Made by a program: the position numbers and the translations under genes. Shown here piece after piece: positions 7,994 to 15,633 of a stretch of DNA of 43,927 bases (its first letter is position 1; every line of letters starts with the position of its first letter). A model generated the notes under the pieces. It saw only the letters and a list, made by a program, of their open reading frames with translations. It ran no database searches and was not told the DNA's origin. The stretch covers positions 1 to 43,927 of the forward strand of contig JAGWVN010000021.1 of assembly GCA_018970865.1 (NCBI GenBank), written 5' to 3'. The stretch comes from Betaproteobacteria bacterium (GTDB lineage Bacteria; Pseudomonadota; Gammaproteobacteria; Burkholderiales; Burkholderiaceae_E).

Positions 7994-8977
7994 ATGCAGA
8001 TCCAGCAAGGACAGATCGCGGTGATCACCGGCGCCGGCAGCGGCATCGGCCGCGCGCTGGCGCAGCAGCTCGCCGCGCAGGGCGTGCACCTGGGCCTGTG
8101 CGATCTCGACACCGCCGGCCTCGCCCAGACCCGCGAACAGTGCCTGGAGAAGGCGCCGGCCGGCACCCGGGTGAGCATCCACCGCGTGGATGTGGCGGTT
8201 GAGGACGAGATGCTCGACTTCCGCGACGCAGTGGCCCGGGCGCATGGCACCGACCGCATCGCGCTGCTCTTCAACAACGCCGGCATCGGCGGCGGCGGCA
8301 GCTTCGTCGACGGCGATCGCGCCGAATGGGAGCGCACCTTCGGGGTGTGCTGGCAGGGCGTGTACAACGGCTGCCGTGCCTTCCTGCCCATGCTGATGGC
8401 CAGCCCCGCGGCCTTCCTGGTCAATGTCAGCAGCGTCAACGGCTTCTGGGCCAGCCTCGGCCCCGGCGTGCCGCACACCGCGTATTCGGCAGCCAAGTTC
8501 GCGGTCAAGGGCTTCACCGAGGCGCTGATCACCGACCTGCGCCTGAGCGCGCCGCAGGTGCGCTGCGCGGTGGTGATGCCCGGCCACATCGGCACCGGCA
8601 TCTCGATCAACACCGGGCGGGTGCTGAGCGGCACCGAGCCCCTCACCCTGCCGGCCGAGCGGGTGGCCCAGGCCCGCGCGCGGCTGGTGCGCGCCGGCGC
8701 CCCCGTGGCCGCCCTGAGCGACGACCAGATCCGCCAGCTGCTGCATCAGCGCGCGCTGGAATTCCGCGACAAGGCACCCACCAGCGCCGATGAGGCCGCG
8801 CGGATCATCCTCGCCGGCGTGCGCGAAGACCGCTGGCGCATCCTGGTCGGCGAAGACGCCCATCGGCTCGACGCCATGGTGCGCGCCGAGCCCGAGCAGG
8901 CCTACGAGGACGCCTTCGCCGCCGCCTGGCGCAGCGCCGCCACCACCCCCCGCCAATCCGATGGAGACCGCGCATGA
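7994..8977 (+). CDS. SDR-family oxidoreductase (amidase/ThDP cluster)
   Basis: Short-chain dehydrogenase (327 aa, longer than the classical 250). It has the cofactor motif TGAGSGIG (13-20), D37 at the end of strand 2 (suggesting NAD+), NNAG at 94-97, and the catalytic residues S147, Y164 and K168 (YSAAK). The extra C-terminal region of about 60 residues is helical-looking and is found in some SDRs acting on bulky substrates. AGGAGA at 7981-7986 is a good ribosome site. Its stop overlaps the next start (ATGA), so it is co-translated with the ThDP enzyme. It could reduce an aldehyde or oxidise an alcohol from that pathway. Confidence 0.9.
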   Translation: MQIQQGQIAVITGAGSGIGRALAQQLAAQGVHLGLCDLDTAGLAQTREQCLEKAPAGTRVSIHRVDVAVEDEMLDFRDAVARAHGTDRIALLFNNAGIGGGGSFVDGDRAEWERTFGVCWQGVYNGCRAFLPMLMASPAAFLVNVSSVNGFWASLGPGVPHTAYSAAKFAVKGFTEALITDLRLSAPQVRCAVVMPGHIGTGISINTGRVLSGTEPLTLPAERVAQARARLVRAGAPVAALSDDQIRQLLHQRALEFRDKAPTSADEAARIILAGVREDRWRILVGEDAHRLDAMVRAEPEQAYEDAFAAAWRSAATTPRQSDGDRA

Positions 8978-10548
8978 GCGATTCCCCCAGCCAGCCCGCC
9001 GGACGCACCGGCGCCGAAGCCCTGGTGCAGACCTTCGTCGATGCCGGCGTGCGGGTCTGCTTCACCAACCCGGGCACCTCCGAGATGCACTTCGTGGCCG
9101 CGCTCGACACCAATCCGCAGATGCGCTGCGTGCTCGGCCTGTTCGAGGGCGTGGTCACCGGCGCGGCCGACGGCTACGGGCGCATGGCGGGCACCCCGGC
9201 GGCCACGCTGCTGCACCTGGGCCCGGGCCTGGGCAACGGCCTGGCCAACCTGCACAACGCGAAAAAGGCGCGCACCCCGGTGGTCAATGTGGTGGGCGAC
9301 CACGCCACCTACCACCGCAAGTACGACGCGCCGCTCACCTCCGATGTCGAGGCCATCGCGCGGCCGGTCTCGGGCTGGGTGAAGGCCGCAGCCAGCGCCG
9401 ACACCGTGGCCGCCGACGGCGCCGCAGCCATCCAGGCCGCGCTCGCCCCGCCCGGTCAGGTGGCCACGCTGATCCTGCCCGCCGACACGGCATGGGACAC
9501 CACCACCGCGCCCATTCCGGCGCCGCTGCCGCGCCTGGGCCCTCCCCCGATCGATGGCGAGCGGGTGCAGTCGGCGGCCCGCGCGCTGGCCAGCGGCGAG
9601 CCCTGCGTGCTGCTGATCAACGGGGTGCTCACCGAAGCCCGCGTGCAGGCCGCGGCGCGCATCGCAGCGGCCACCGGCGCGCGGCTGGTCACCGATACCT
9701 TCGTGCCGCGGATGCGGCGCGGCGCCGGTCTCCCGGCCCCGCTGCGCCTGCCCTACTTCGGCGAACAGGCCGCCGAGATGCTGGCCGGCACCCGGCACAT
9801 CATCCTGCTCGGCACCCAGGCACCGGTGACCTTCTTCGCCTATCCCGGCAAGCCCTACTGGCTGACGCCGGAGGGCTGCACGCTGCATGAGGTGGCCGGC
9901 CGCGACGGCGATCTCGACGGCGCGCTCGATGCGCTTGGCCAGGCCGTGGGGGCCGGCGGCAAGGCGGCGCCGCTCGCCGCCGCCGACCGACCGGCGCTGC
10001 CCAGCGGCAAGCTCGACGCCCGCGCGATCGGCGCCGCGGTGGGCCATCTGCTGCCCGAGAACGCGGTGGTGGTCGACGAGGGCGGCACCTCCGGCCACGG
10101 CACCGTGATGGGCACCCGCGGCGCGCCGGCCCATGACTGGCTGCAGCTCACCGGCGGCTCGATCGGCTATGCCCTGCCCACCGCCACCGGCGCGGCCATC
10201 GCCGCGCCCGGCCGCCGGGTGCTGTGCCTGCAGGGCGATGGCGGCGGCATGTACACGGTGCAGGCGCTCTGGACCCAGGCGCGCGAACGCCTGGACATCA
10301 CCACGGTGATCTTCGCCAACCGCCGCTACAGCATCCTGCAGGTGGAGTTCGGGCGGGTGGGCGCGCACGCGCCCGGCCCGAAGGCGATGAGCATGCTCGA
10401 GCTCACCAATCCGACCATCGACTGGGTGGGCATGGCCCGCAGCATGGGCGTGACCGCCTGGCGGGCGGACAGCGCCGAGTCGTTCAACAAGGCGCTGGCC
10501 GCGTCCTTTGCGCAGCCAGGGCCTTCGCTGATCGAGGCGCTGATCTGA
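8974..10548 (+). CDS. Thiamine diphosphate-dependent enzyme, acetolactate synthase/benzoylformate decarboxylase type
   Basis: ThDP enzyme of 524 aa with N-terminal Pyr domain, central domain and C-terminal PP domain. FTNPGTSEMHF (30-40) matches the GNPGSNELPF segment of benzoylformate decarboxylase. E59 in LFEGVVTGAADGYG is the ThDP-activating glutamate. H81 in LLHLGPGLGNG lines up with the catalytic His70 of benzoylformate decarboxylase. The Mg-ThDP motif starts with GDGGGMYT near 419 and ends in FANRRYS about 30 residues later. Database names often call such proteins acetolactate synthase large subunit. The lack of a nearby regulatory subunit and the catabolic neighbours favour a 2-oxoacid decarboxylase or lyase. 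Confidence 0.82.
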   Translation: MSDSPSQPAGRTGAEALVQTFVDAGVRVCFTNPGTSEMHFVAALDTNPQMRCVLGLFEGVVTGAADGYGRMAGTPAATLLHLGPGLGNGLANLHNAKKARTPVVNVVGDHATYHRKYDAPLTSDVEAIARPVSGWVKAAASADTVAADGAAAIQAALAPPGQVATLILPADTAWDTTTAPIPAPLPRLGPPPIDGERVQSAARALASGEPCVLLINGVLTEARVQAAARIAAATGARLVTDTFVPRMRRGAGLPAPLRLPYFGEQAAEMLAGTRHIILLGTQAPVTFFAYPGKPYWLTPEGCTLHEVAGRDGDLDGALDALGQAVGAGGKAAPLAAADRPALPSGKLDARAIGAAVGHLLPENAVVVDEGGTSGHGTVMGTRGAPAHDWLQLTGGSIGYALPTATGAAIAAPGRRVLCLQGDGGGMYTVQALWTQARERLDITTVIFANRRYSILQVEFGRVGAHAPGPKAMSMLELTNPTIDWVGMARSMGVTAWRADSAESFNKALAASFAQPGPSLIEALI

Positions 10549-10563
10549 GCCCGGCGCCAGGCC

Positions 10564-11265
10564 TCAGTGAATCTCCGAGGCCTTGCCCTGCGCGGCGCGC
10601 AGCTTGTCGATGTCGAAGCCGGGGCTGCGCGCGGCCTCGATGATCACCCGCTCGCGGCGGATGATCTGGTCGGCCGCGCCGCGCACCCTGGTGGCCACCT
10701 CATGGGGGATGACCACCGCGCCGTGCTGATCGGCGTGGATCAGGTCGCCGTCGCGCACCCGCATGCCGGCCACATCGACCGGCCGCGAGAAGTCCACCAC
10801 ATGCACGAAGGCGTGCGAGGGGATGATGCGGTCGGCCAGCATCTGGAAACCCTCGGCGATGTCGGGGATGTCCCGCACGCCGCCATTGGTGATCAGGCCC
10901 AGGCAGCCGAAGCCCTTGTGGATGGAGCTGTTCACCTCGCCCCAGAACGAGCCGTAGCCGCGCTGCTCGTCGAGATCCTGCATGACGATCACGCTCGGCT
11001 TGGGGCCCTTGTCGATGTAGGTGTAGTAGGCGTCTGACAGCGCGCGCGCCTCGGGCGCGGCGAGGTCGCTGGGATGCGCGCTGCGGATGGTGGCGGTGCG
11101 GGCGATGCCGACCATGGGCTTGAGGTGCGGCCGGGTGCACACCAGCGGCGACACGGTGTAGCCGTAGCCGCGGCGGCCCGGCACCAGTAGCTCGAGCGCG
11201 TTGCACACCGTGGGGGTGTCCATGGTCTGCAGTTCCGCAATCAGCGCGGGGGTGAGTTCGAACAT
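10564..11265 (-). CDS. RraA-like / HMG aldolase-family protein
   Basis: A 233-residue RraA-fold protein. Class II HMG/CHA aldolases of this fold cleave 4-hydroxy-4-methyl-2-oxoglutarate and similar 2-oxoacids, while RraA itself binds RNase E. The metal-site signature is visible as FWGEVNSSIHKGFG followed by LITNGGVRDIPDI (R131, D132). HADQHGAVVIP near 188-198 is the conserved C-terminal strand. In a catabolic setting the aldolase or oxaloacetate decarboxylase role is likelier than RNase inhibition. It converges on the ThDP gene with only 15 bases between the stops and is transcribed away from vapBC. Confidence 0.85.
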   Translation of the reverse strand: MFELTPALIAELQTMDTPTVCNALELLVPGRRGYGYTVSPLVCTRPHLKPMVGIARTATIRSAHPSDLAAPEARALSDAYYTYIDKGPKPSVIVMQDLDEQRGYGSFWGEVNSSIHKGFGCLGLITNGGVRDIPDIAEGFQMLADRIIPSHAFVHVVDFSRPVDVAGMRVRDGDLIHADQHGAVVIPHEVATRVRGAADQIIRRERVIIEAARSPGFDIDKLRAAQGKASEIH

Positions 11266-11425
11266 CGTCGGGCTCCCTGGGGCGTGGGTGGAAAGCCGGG
11301 ATGTTGGAAGGTCTTGGCCGTGGCGTCCAATGCCGGCCTTCCATTCCCGAAGCTATGCAACACCGGCGGATGGCCAGCCGGGGAAAAGCCCCGTTGCCAT
11401 CGGGTATGGCTCGGCCACATCTTGC

Positions 11426-11454
11426 CTTACTTTGTAAGCCATGAGAATCTCATG
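11426..11454. promoter_or_regulatory. Tandem palindromes upstream of vapB, probable autoregulatory operator
   Basis: Two palindromes sit side by side 26-55 bases before vapB: CTTAC-TTT-GTAAG (11426-11438) and the perfect CATGAGA-A-TCTCATG (11440-11454). Type II antitoxins with an AbrB-like DNA-binding domain normally bind such sites in their own promoter together with the toxin. The location, symmetry and drop in GC support this; binding itself is inferred. Confidence 0.6.
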
Positions 11455-11480
11455 ACCGCGCACTGTTCAGGAGCCTATCC

Positions 11481-11744
11481 ATGCCGACGCTGCTCGTGTC
11501 CTCCAAAGGCCAAATCGTCCTGCCGGCCGCGTTGCGCAGGCGGCTTGGCATGGGTGCAGGCGCCAGGCTGGAGGTGGTCGAAGAACCTGACGGGATCAAG
11601 CTGCGCCTGGCAAGGTCGGTGGCCACCGTCGATGTCGCCGCGATCGCCGGGATGATCAAGGCGCCCTCCCGGGGCGTGCCGCGCCGGCTTGAAGACTTCG
11701 ATCCCTCCATGCTGGCTGCGCGCGCGCGACAGGGCCGGCCATGA
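11481..11744 (+). CDS. vapB: VapB-type antitoxin (AbrB/MazE DNA-binding fold)
   Basis: An 87-residue antitoxin. The N-terminal SpoVT/AbrB swapped-hairpin domain is clear: SSKGQIVLPAALRRRLGM at about 7-24, then GARLEVVEEPDGIKLRL. The C-terminal part (residues 50-87) is the flexible toxin-binding tail. AGGAG (11471-11475) precedes the ATG, and the stop overlaps the vapC start by four bases (ATGA). The protein should neutralise VapC and repress the operon through the palindromes just upstream. Confidence 0.9.
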   Translation: MPTLLVSSKGQIVLPAALRRRLGMGAGARLEVVEEPDGIKLRLARSVATVDVAAIAGMIKAPSRGVPRRLEDFDPSMLAARARQGRP

Positions 11745-12151
11745 GATCGCTCGACACCAATGTACTGGCGCGCTTCTTTGTTGACGACCCCGATGATCCG
11801 CAAGCGGCCAGGCAACGGCCTGCCGCCATCGCAGCGCTGTCGGAGCGCGCATTCGTGTCCATCACGGTCTTGCTTGAACTGGAGTGGGTCTTGCGCGGTT
11901 TTTACCGACTGCCCGCGACCGACATCTCGCGCGTCCTGCGTGCGCTGGCCGGCATCCCCCACCTTTCGCTCGAGGATCGTGACACCGTGCTCGAAGCGTT
12001 CGATGCATTCGACAAGGGTCTTGATCTTGCCGACGCGCTGCACGCGACGCGCAGCCGCAGCGCCTCAGCCTTCGTCACCTTCGACCGGCGCCTGGCCACC
12101 CGCGCCGGCAAGCTCGCGCTGCAACCCCCGGTCCAGTTGCTCAAGGCTTGA
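11741..12151 (+). CDS. vapC: VapC-type PIN-domain ribonuclease toxin
   Basis: A 136-residue PIN-domain toxin. The acidic metal-binding residues are D5 (SLDTNVLA), E46 (VLLELEWVLR), D98 (DLADALHA) and D115 (FVTFDRRLA), so the active site looks intact. VapC toxins cleave RNA, often initiator tRNA or the sarcin-ricin loop of 23S rRNA; the target here is unknown. Overlap with vapB ensures coupling. A second, broken vapC of a different sequence type lies at 20090-20356. Confidence 0.92.
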   Translation: MRSLDTNVLARFFVDDPDDPQAARQRPAAIAALSERAFVSITVLLELEWVLRGFYRLPATDISRVLRALAGIPHLSLEDRDTVLEAFDAFDKGLDLADALHATRSRSASAFVTFDRRLATRAGKLALQPPVQLLKA

Positions 12152-12601
12152 GCACCGATTCAGGTGCGCGATGACGACAGCGCTGGCCTCATCCCATCAG
12201 ACTTTCCCTTTCACCGAGGGCTCGAATCAGCAGGTGCCCCTGAGCTTCGGCCAAGCGTCACAAGCCGGACAGCACGGCTGTTCGAAAACAGGGGAATCGA
12301 AGACATCGATTGTGTGCAAGCGGGCACATGGCCTCATGGTGTCATGGCTCACGCGGAAATGCGTCTGGATCCGTAGCGGGAATGTTGCCTCGGCGTGGGC
12401 CGTCAGACAAACATGTTTCTTCTGATCACCCTCGGTGTCGCCCCATCGATCCAGGACGTGGATCGCGGAACCCCGCCGCCGCGGGCCCGCGTCCGGCCGC
12501 CATGGCAGGCCTTATGATCCCCGCACCGTCTGGCGGGAACCCATCGCCCGGCATCCCCATCCCGACCGAGGCTGCCATCCGGCGGCCGACCAGGAGAATC
12601 G
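12152..12601. other. Non-coding gap of 450 bases between vapC and the CoA-transferase gene
   Basis: No reading frame here resembles a protein I know, on either strand. The left two thirds (12152-12430) are noticeably richer in A and T than the surroundings, which fits old acquired DNA behind the toxin-antitoxin pair. The right end regains high GC and contains the leader of the CoA-transferase with a ribosome site (AGGAGA, 12591-12596). Confidence 0.5.
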
Positions 12602-13894
12602 ATGAGCGCTTCCGCGACCCCGCAATCACCCGCCGGCTCTTCAGGGGCCGGCGCCGGCAACCCGCCCCGGGGGCCGCTGCACGGCATCCGCATTCTCGAT
12701 CTCTCCCGGGTGCTGGCCGCGCCCTGGTGCGTGCAGAACCTGGGCGATCTCGGCGCCGATGTGGTCAAGGTCGAGCGCCCGGGCCCGGGCGATGAATCGC
12801 GCCACTGGGGCCCGCCCTGGCTCACCGGCCCCGATGGCCAGCCCACCAAGGAGTCGGCCTACTTCCTGTCGGCCAACCGCAACAAGCGCTCGGTGGCCAT
12901 CGACCTCGCCTCGGCCGACGGCCAGGCCCTGGTGCGCAAGCTCGCCGAGACCGCCGACATCTGCATCGAGAACTTCAAGGTGGGCGACCTCGCCCGCTAC
13001 GGGCTCGACTACGCCTCGCTCTCCAAGATCAACCCGCGGCTGATCTACTGCTCGGTGACCGGCTTCGGCCAGACCGGGCCCTGGGCCACCCGCCCCGGCT
13101 ACGACTACCTGTTCCAGGGCATGGGCGGCCTGATGTCGGTCACCGGCGAGCGCGATGACCGCCCCGGCGGCGGCCCGCAGCGCTTCGGCCTGCCGATCGT
13201 CGACCTGTTCACCGGCATGTACGCCACCATCTCGATCCTGGCCGCGCTGCAGCACCGCAATGTCACCGGCGAGGGCCAGTACATCGACATCTCGCTGTTC
13301 AGCACCGTGATCGCGATGAGCTCGGGTCACCTGTCCAACTACATGATCGGCGGCAAGATCCCCGGGCGCACCGGCAACGACTCGCCCAACATCACGCCCT
13401 ACGGCGTGTACCCCGCCTCCGACGGCCAGTTCATCGTGGCCAGCGCCAACGCCGGCCAGTTCAGCGCGCTGTGCAAGGCGCTGGGCCACCCGGAGTGGAT
13501 CGACGACCCACGCTTCAAGGACAACGGCGCGCGCATGGCCCACCAGGGCGAGCTGCACGCCATGTTCTCCGAGATCCTGTGCCAGCAGACCCGCGCCCAC
13601 TGGGAGGAGGTCTTCACCAAGGCCGGCGTGCCCTGCGGTCCGATCAACAACTACCAGCAGGCCATGGCCCATCCGCAGGCCCAGCATCTCCATGTGAAGC
13701 TCGAGCTGCCGCATGCCACCGGCGTGAATGCGCCGGGGGTGGCCAACCCGATGAAGTTCTCGAAGTCGCCGGTGAGCTACCGGCGCGCGCCGCCGATGAT
13801 CGGCCAGCACACCCTCGAGGTGCTGCGGGAATCCGGCGTGGCCGAGGACGAGATCCAGCGCCTGCTCAAGGCCGGCACCATCGGCGCGCGCTGA
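12602..13894 (+). CDS. CaiB/BaiF family III CoA-transferase
   Basis: Formyl-CoA transferase-like enzyme (430 aa) moving CoA between organic acids. Family marks are ILDLSRVLAAPWCVQNLGDL near 31-50, GADVVKVERPGPGD at 51-64, NRNKRSVAIDL near 92-102, and the catalytic Asp in LPIVDLFTGMYA (D201, equivalent to Asp169 of formyl-CoA transferase). The first 25 residues are a low-complexity Ala/Pro/Ser tail, so a later start is possible, but the ribosome site supports the ATG given. It probably activates the acid handled by the two SDRs that follow on the same strand. Confidence 0.92.
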   Translation: MSASATPQSPAGSSGAGAGNPPRGPLHGIRILDLSRVLAAPWCVQNLGDLGADVVKVERPGPGDESRHWGPPWLTGPDGQPTKESAYFLSANRNKRSVAIDLASADGQALVRKLAETADICIENFKVGDLARYGLDYASLSKINPRLIYCSVTGFGQTGPWATRPGYDYLFQGMGGLMSVTGERDDRPGGGPQRFGLPIVDLFTGMYATISILAALQHRNVTGEGQYIDISLFSTVIAMSSGHLSNYMIGGKIPGRTGNDSPNITPYGVYPASDGQFIVASANAGQFSALCKALGHPEWIDDPRFKDNGARMAHQGELHAMFSEILCQQTRAHWEEVFTKAGVPCGPINNYQQAMAHPQAQHLHVKLELPHATGVNAPGVANPMKFSKSPVSYRRAPPMIGQHTLEVLRESGVAEDEIQRLLKAGTIGAR

Positions 13895-13925
13895 TCGGCG
13901 CGTCACACGAAACCGGAGACCGCGC

Positions 13926-14693
13926 ATGACGACCGACCTCTTCGACCTGACCGGCAAGGTGGCGCTGGTCACCGGCGGCAGCCGCGGCCTGGGCCGCGCC
14001 ATGGCGCTGGGCTTCGCCGCCCACGGCGCCGACCTGATCATCGCCTCGCGCAAGCTCGATGCCTGCGAAGCGGTGGCCAACGAGATCCGCGCCATGGGAC
14101 GGCGCGCGGTGGCGGTGGCGGCCAATGTCAGCCGCTGGGATGACTGCGACCTGCTCATCCACCATGCCTACCAGGCCTTCGGCAAGGTCGATGTGCTGGT
14201 CAACAACGCCGGCCTGTCGCCGCTCTACGGCAAGCTCTCCGAGGTGGGCGAGGCGCTCTTCGACAAGGTGATCGGCCTGAACCTCAAGGGGCCCTTCCGC
14301 CTGAGCGCGGTCATCGGCGAGCGCATGGCCGAGGGTGACGGCGGCAGCATCATCAACATCTCGTCCACCGCGGCGGCCAACCCGGCGCCGCACGCCGAGC
14401 CCTACGGTGCGGCCAAGGCCGGCCTGAACAACCTCACCCGGTCGTTTGCCTTCGCCTTCGGCCCGAAGGTGCGGGTCAACAGCATCATGTGCGGCCCCTT
14501 CCTCACCGACATCAGCAAGGCCTGGGACATGGAGGCCTTCGCCCGGCGTGCGGCGACCTCGATCGCGCTCAAGCGCGGCGGCCAGGCCGAAGAGGTGGTG
14601 GGCGCCGCGCTCTACTTCGCGAGCAACGCCTCCTCGTTCACCACCGGCGCGGTGCTGCGGGTGGACGGCGGCACCGGTGGCGGCGGAGTCTGA
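13926..14693 (+). CDS. SDR-family oxidoreductase
   Basis: Classical SDR (255 aa). Cofactor motif TGGSRGLG (16-23), SRK at 41-43 (Arg at this place favours NADPH), NNAG (93-96), and catalytic S147, Y160 and K164 (YGAAK). It is 31 bases downstream of the CoA-transferase with a GGAGAC ribosome site. Its N-terminus (LFDLTGKVAL) and SRKLDAC segment closely resemble the SDR at 27710, and less closely that at 42059, so these look like paralogs. It would act on a hydroxy- or oxoacyl-CoA in the pathway begun by the transferase. Confidence 0.92.
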   Translation: MTTDLFDLTGKVALVTGGSRGLGRAMALGFAAHGADLIIASRKLDACEAVANEIRAMGRRAVAVAANVSRWDDCDLLIHHAYQAFGKVDVLVNNAGLSPLYGKLSEVGEALFDKVIGLNLKGPFRLSAVIGERMAEGDGGSIINISSTAAANPAPHAEPYGAAKAGLNNLTRSFAFAFGPKVRVNSIMCGPFLTDISKAWDMEAFARRAATSIALKRGGQAEEVVGAALYFASNASSFTTGAVLRVDGGTGGGGV

Positions 14694-14721
14694 GCCCGCC
14701 CGCGTCCCATCCCATGCGCAC

Positions 14722-14758
14722 GCTGGCGGGGCCGGCGCGGATCGGTGCCCCGGCCAGC
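14722..14758 (+). other. Intergenic stem-loop between two SDR genes
   Basis: GCTGGCGGGGC at 14722-14732 can pair with GCCCCGGCCAGC at 14747-14758, with one bulged G. There is no T-run after it, so it is not a classical terminator. It may lower transcription into the next SDR or protect the upstream mRNA end. Confidence 0.4.
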
Positions 14759-14783
14759 GCACAACCATCCCAGGAGACAGACC

Positions 14784-15557
14784 ATGGCCCGATTGAGCAA
14801 GCTCTCGCGATCCGTCGCGGGCAAGGTGGTGATCGTCACCGGCGCAGCCAGCGGCATGGGCCGCGCCACTGCCCATCTCTTCGCCGACGAGGGCGCGAAG
14901 GTGGCGGCCGTGGACATCACCCCGATCGGCCCGGTGGTCGATGAGATCACCGGCGCCGGCGGCACGGTGCGCGGCTGGCAGCTCGATGTGCGCAACCGCG
15001 CCGAGATCGACCGGGTGGTGGGCGAGATCGCCGCGCACTTCGGCGGCATCGACATCCTGATCAACAACGCCGGCATCTCGCGCCACGGCCCGGTCGACTC
15101 CGAGGACTTCGAGGAGCGCTGGGCCCAGCACCTCGATGTGCTGCTCACCGGGCAGGTGCGCATGATCCGCGCCGCGCTGCCGTGGCTGCGCAAGTCCGAC
15201 ACGCCGCGCATCGTGAACATCGCCTCCACCGAGGCGCTGGGCGCCACCCGCTTCATCAGCCCCTACACCGCCGCCAAGACCGGCGTGGTAGGCCTCACCC
15301 GCTCCCTGGCGGTGGAGTTCGGCCCCGAGGGCATCACCGTCAACTGCATCTGCCCCGGCCCCATCCACACCGGCATGACCGCGCGCATCCCCGATGAGCA
15401 GAAGGCCGAGTACGCGCGCCGGCGCACCGCCCTGCGCCGTTACGCGGAACCCGAGGAGGTGGCGCACATGACGCTGTCGCTGTGCATGCCCGCGGCCGGC
15501 TTCGTCACCGGCGCCACGCTGCCGGTGGACGGCGGACTCACCATCCGCAACGCCTGA
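14784..15557 (+). CDS. SDR-family oxidoreductase
   Basis: Classical SDR (257 aa) with TGAASGMG (19-26), D44 at the end of strand 2 (NAD+ preference), NNAG (94-97), and S148, Y161, K165 (YTAAK). The ATG at 14784 was chosen because CAGGAGAC at 14771-14778 is an ideal ribosome site; an in-frame ATG 39 bases upstream lacks one. It is the third gene of the plus-strand group and converges on the acyl-CoA dehydrogenase at 15632. Likely a 3-hydroxyacyl-CoA or alcohol dehydrogenase; substrate unknown. Confidence 0.92.
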   Translation: MARLSKLSRSVAGKVVIVTGAASGMGRATAHLFADEGAKVAAVDITPIGPVVDEITGAGGTVRGWQLDVRNRAEIDRVVGEIAAHFGGIDILINNAGISRHGPVDSEDFEERWAQHLDVLLTGQVRMIRAALPWLRKSDTPRIVNIASTEALGATRFISPYTAAKTGVVGLTRSLAVEFGPEGITVNCICPGPIHTGMTARIPDEQKAEYARRRTALRRYAEPEEVAHMTLSLCMPAAGFVTGATLPVDGGLTIRNA

Positions 15558-15633
15558 GCGCCGGCGGCGCCCTGGCGTCGCCCGCAAACGGCCAGCGGGC
15601 CTCGCGCCCGCCAGGCCGCGTGGCGCCGGCGCT
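15557..15633. repeat. Inverted repeat spanning a convergent gene junction
   Basis: AGCGCCGGCG (15557-15566) is exactly repeated in inverse as CGCCGGCGCT (15624-15633). A second, inner pair GCGGGC/GCCCGC lies within the 57-base interval. Both genes end here on opposite strands, so the structure could act as a two-way terminator, though it has no T-run on either strand. Confidence 0.4.

Noticed and set aside
10564-11265. RNase E inhibitor RraA
   Set aside because: The fold is the same, but the catabolic setting and metal-site residues favour an aldolase-type enzyme, so it is named only as RraA-like.
12164-12425. Small open frames downstream of vapC
   Set aside because: No ribosome sites or recognisable sequence; several frames overlap with none favoured.
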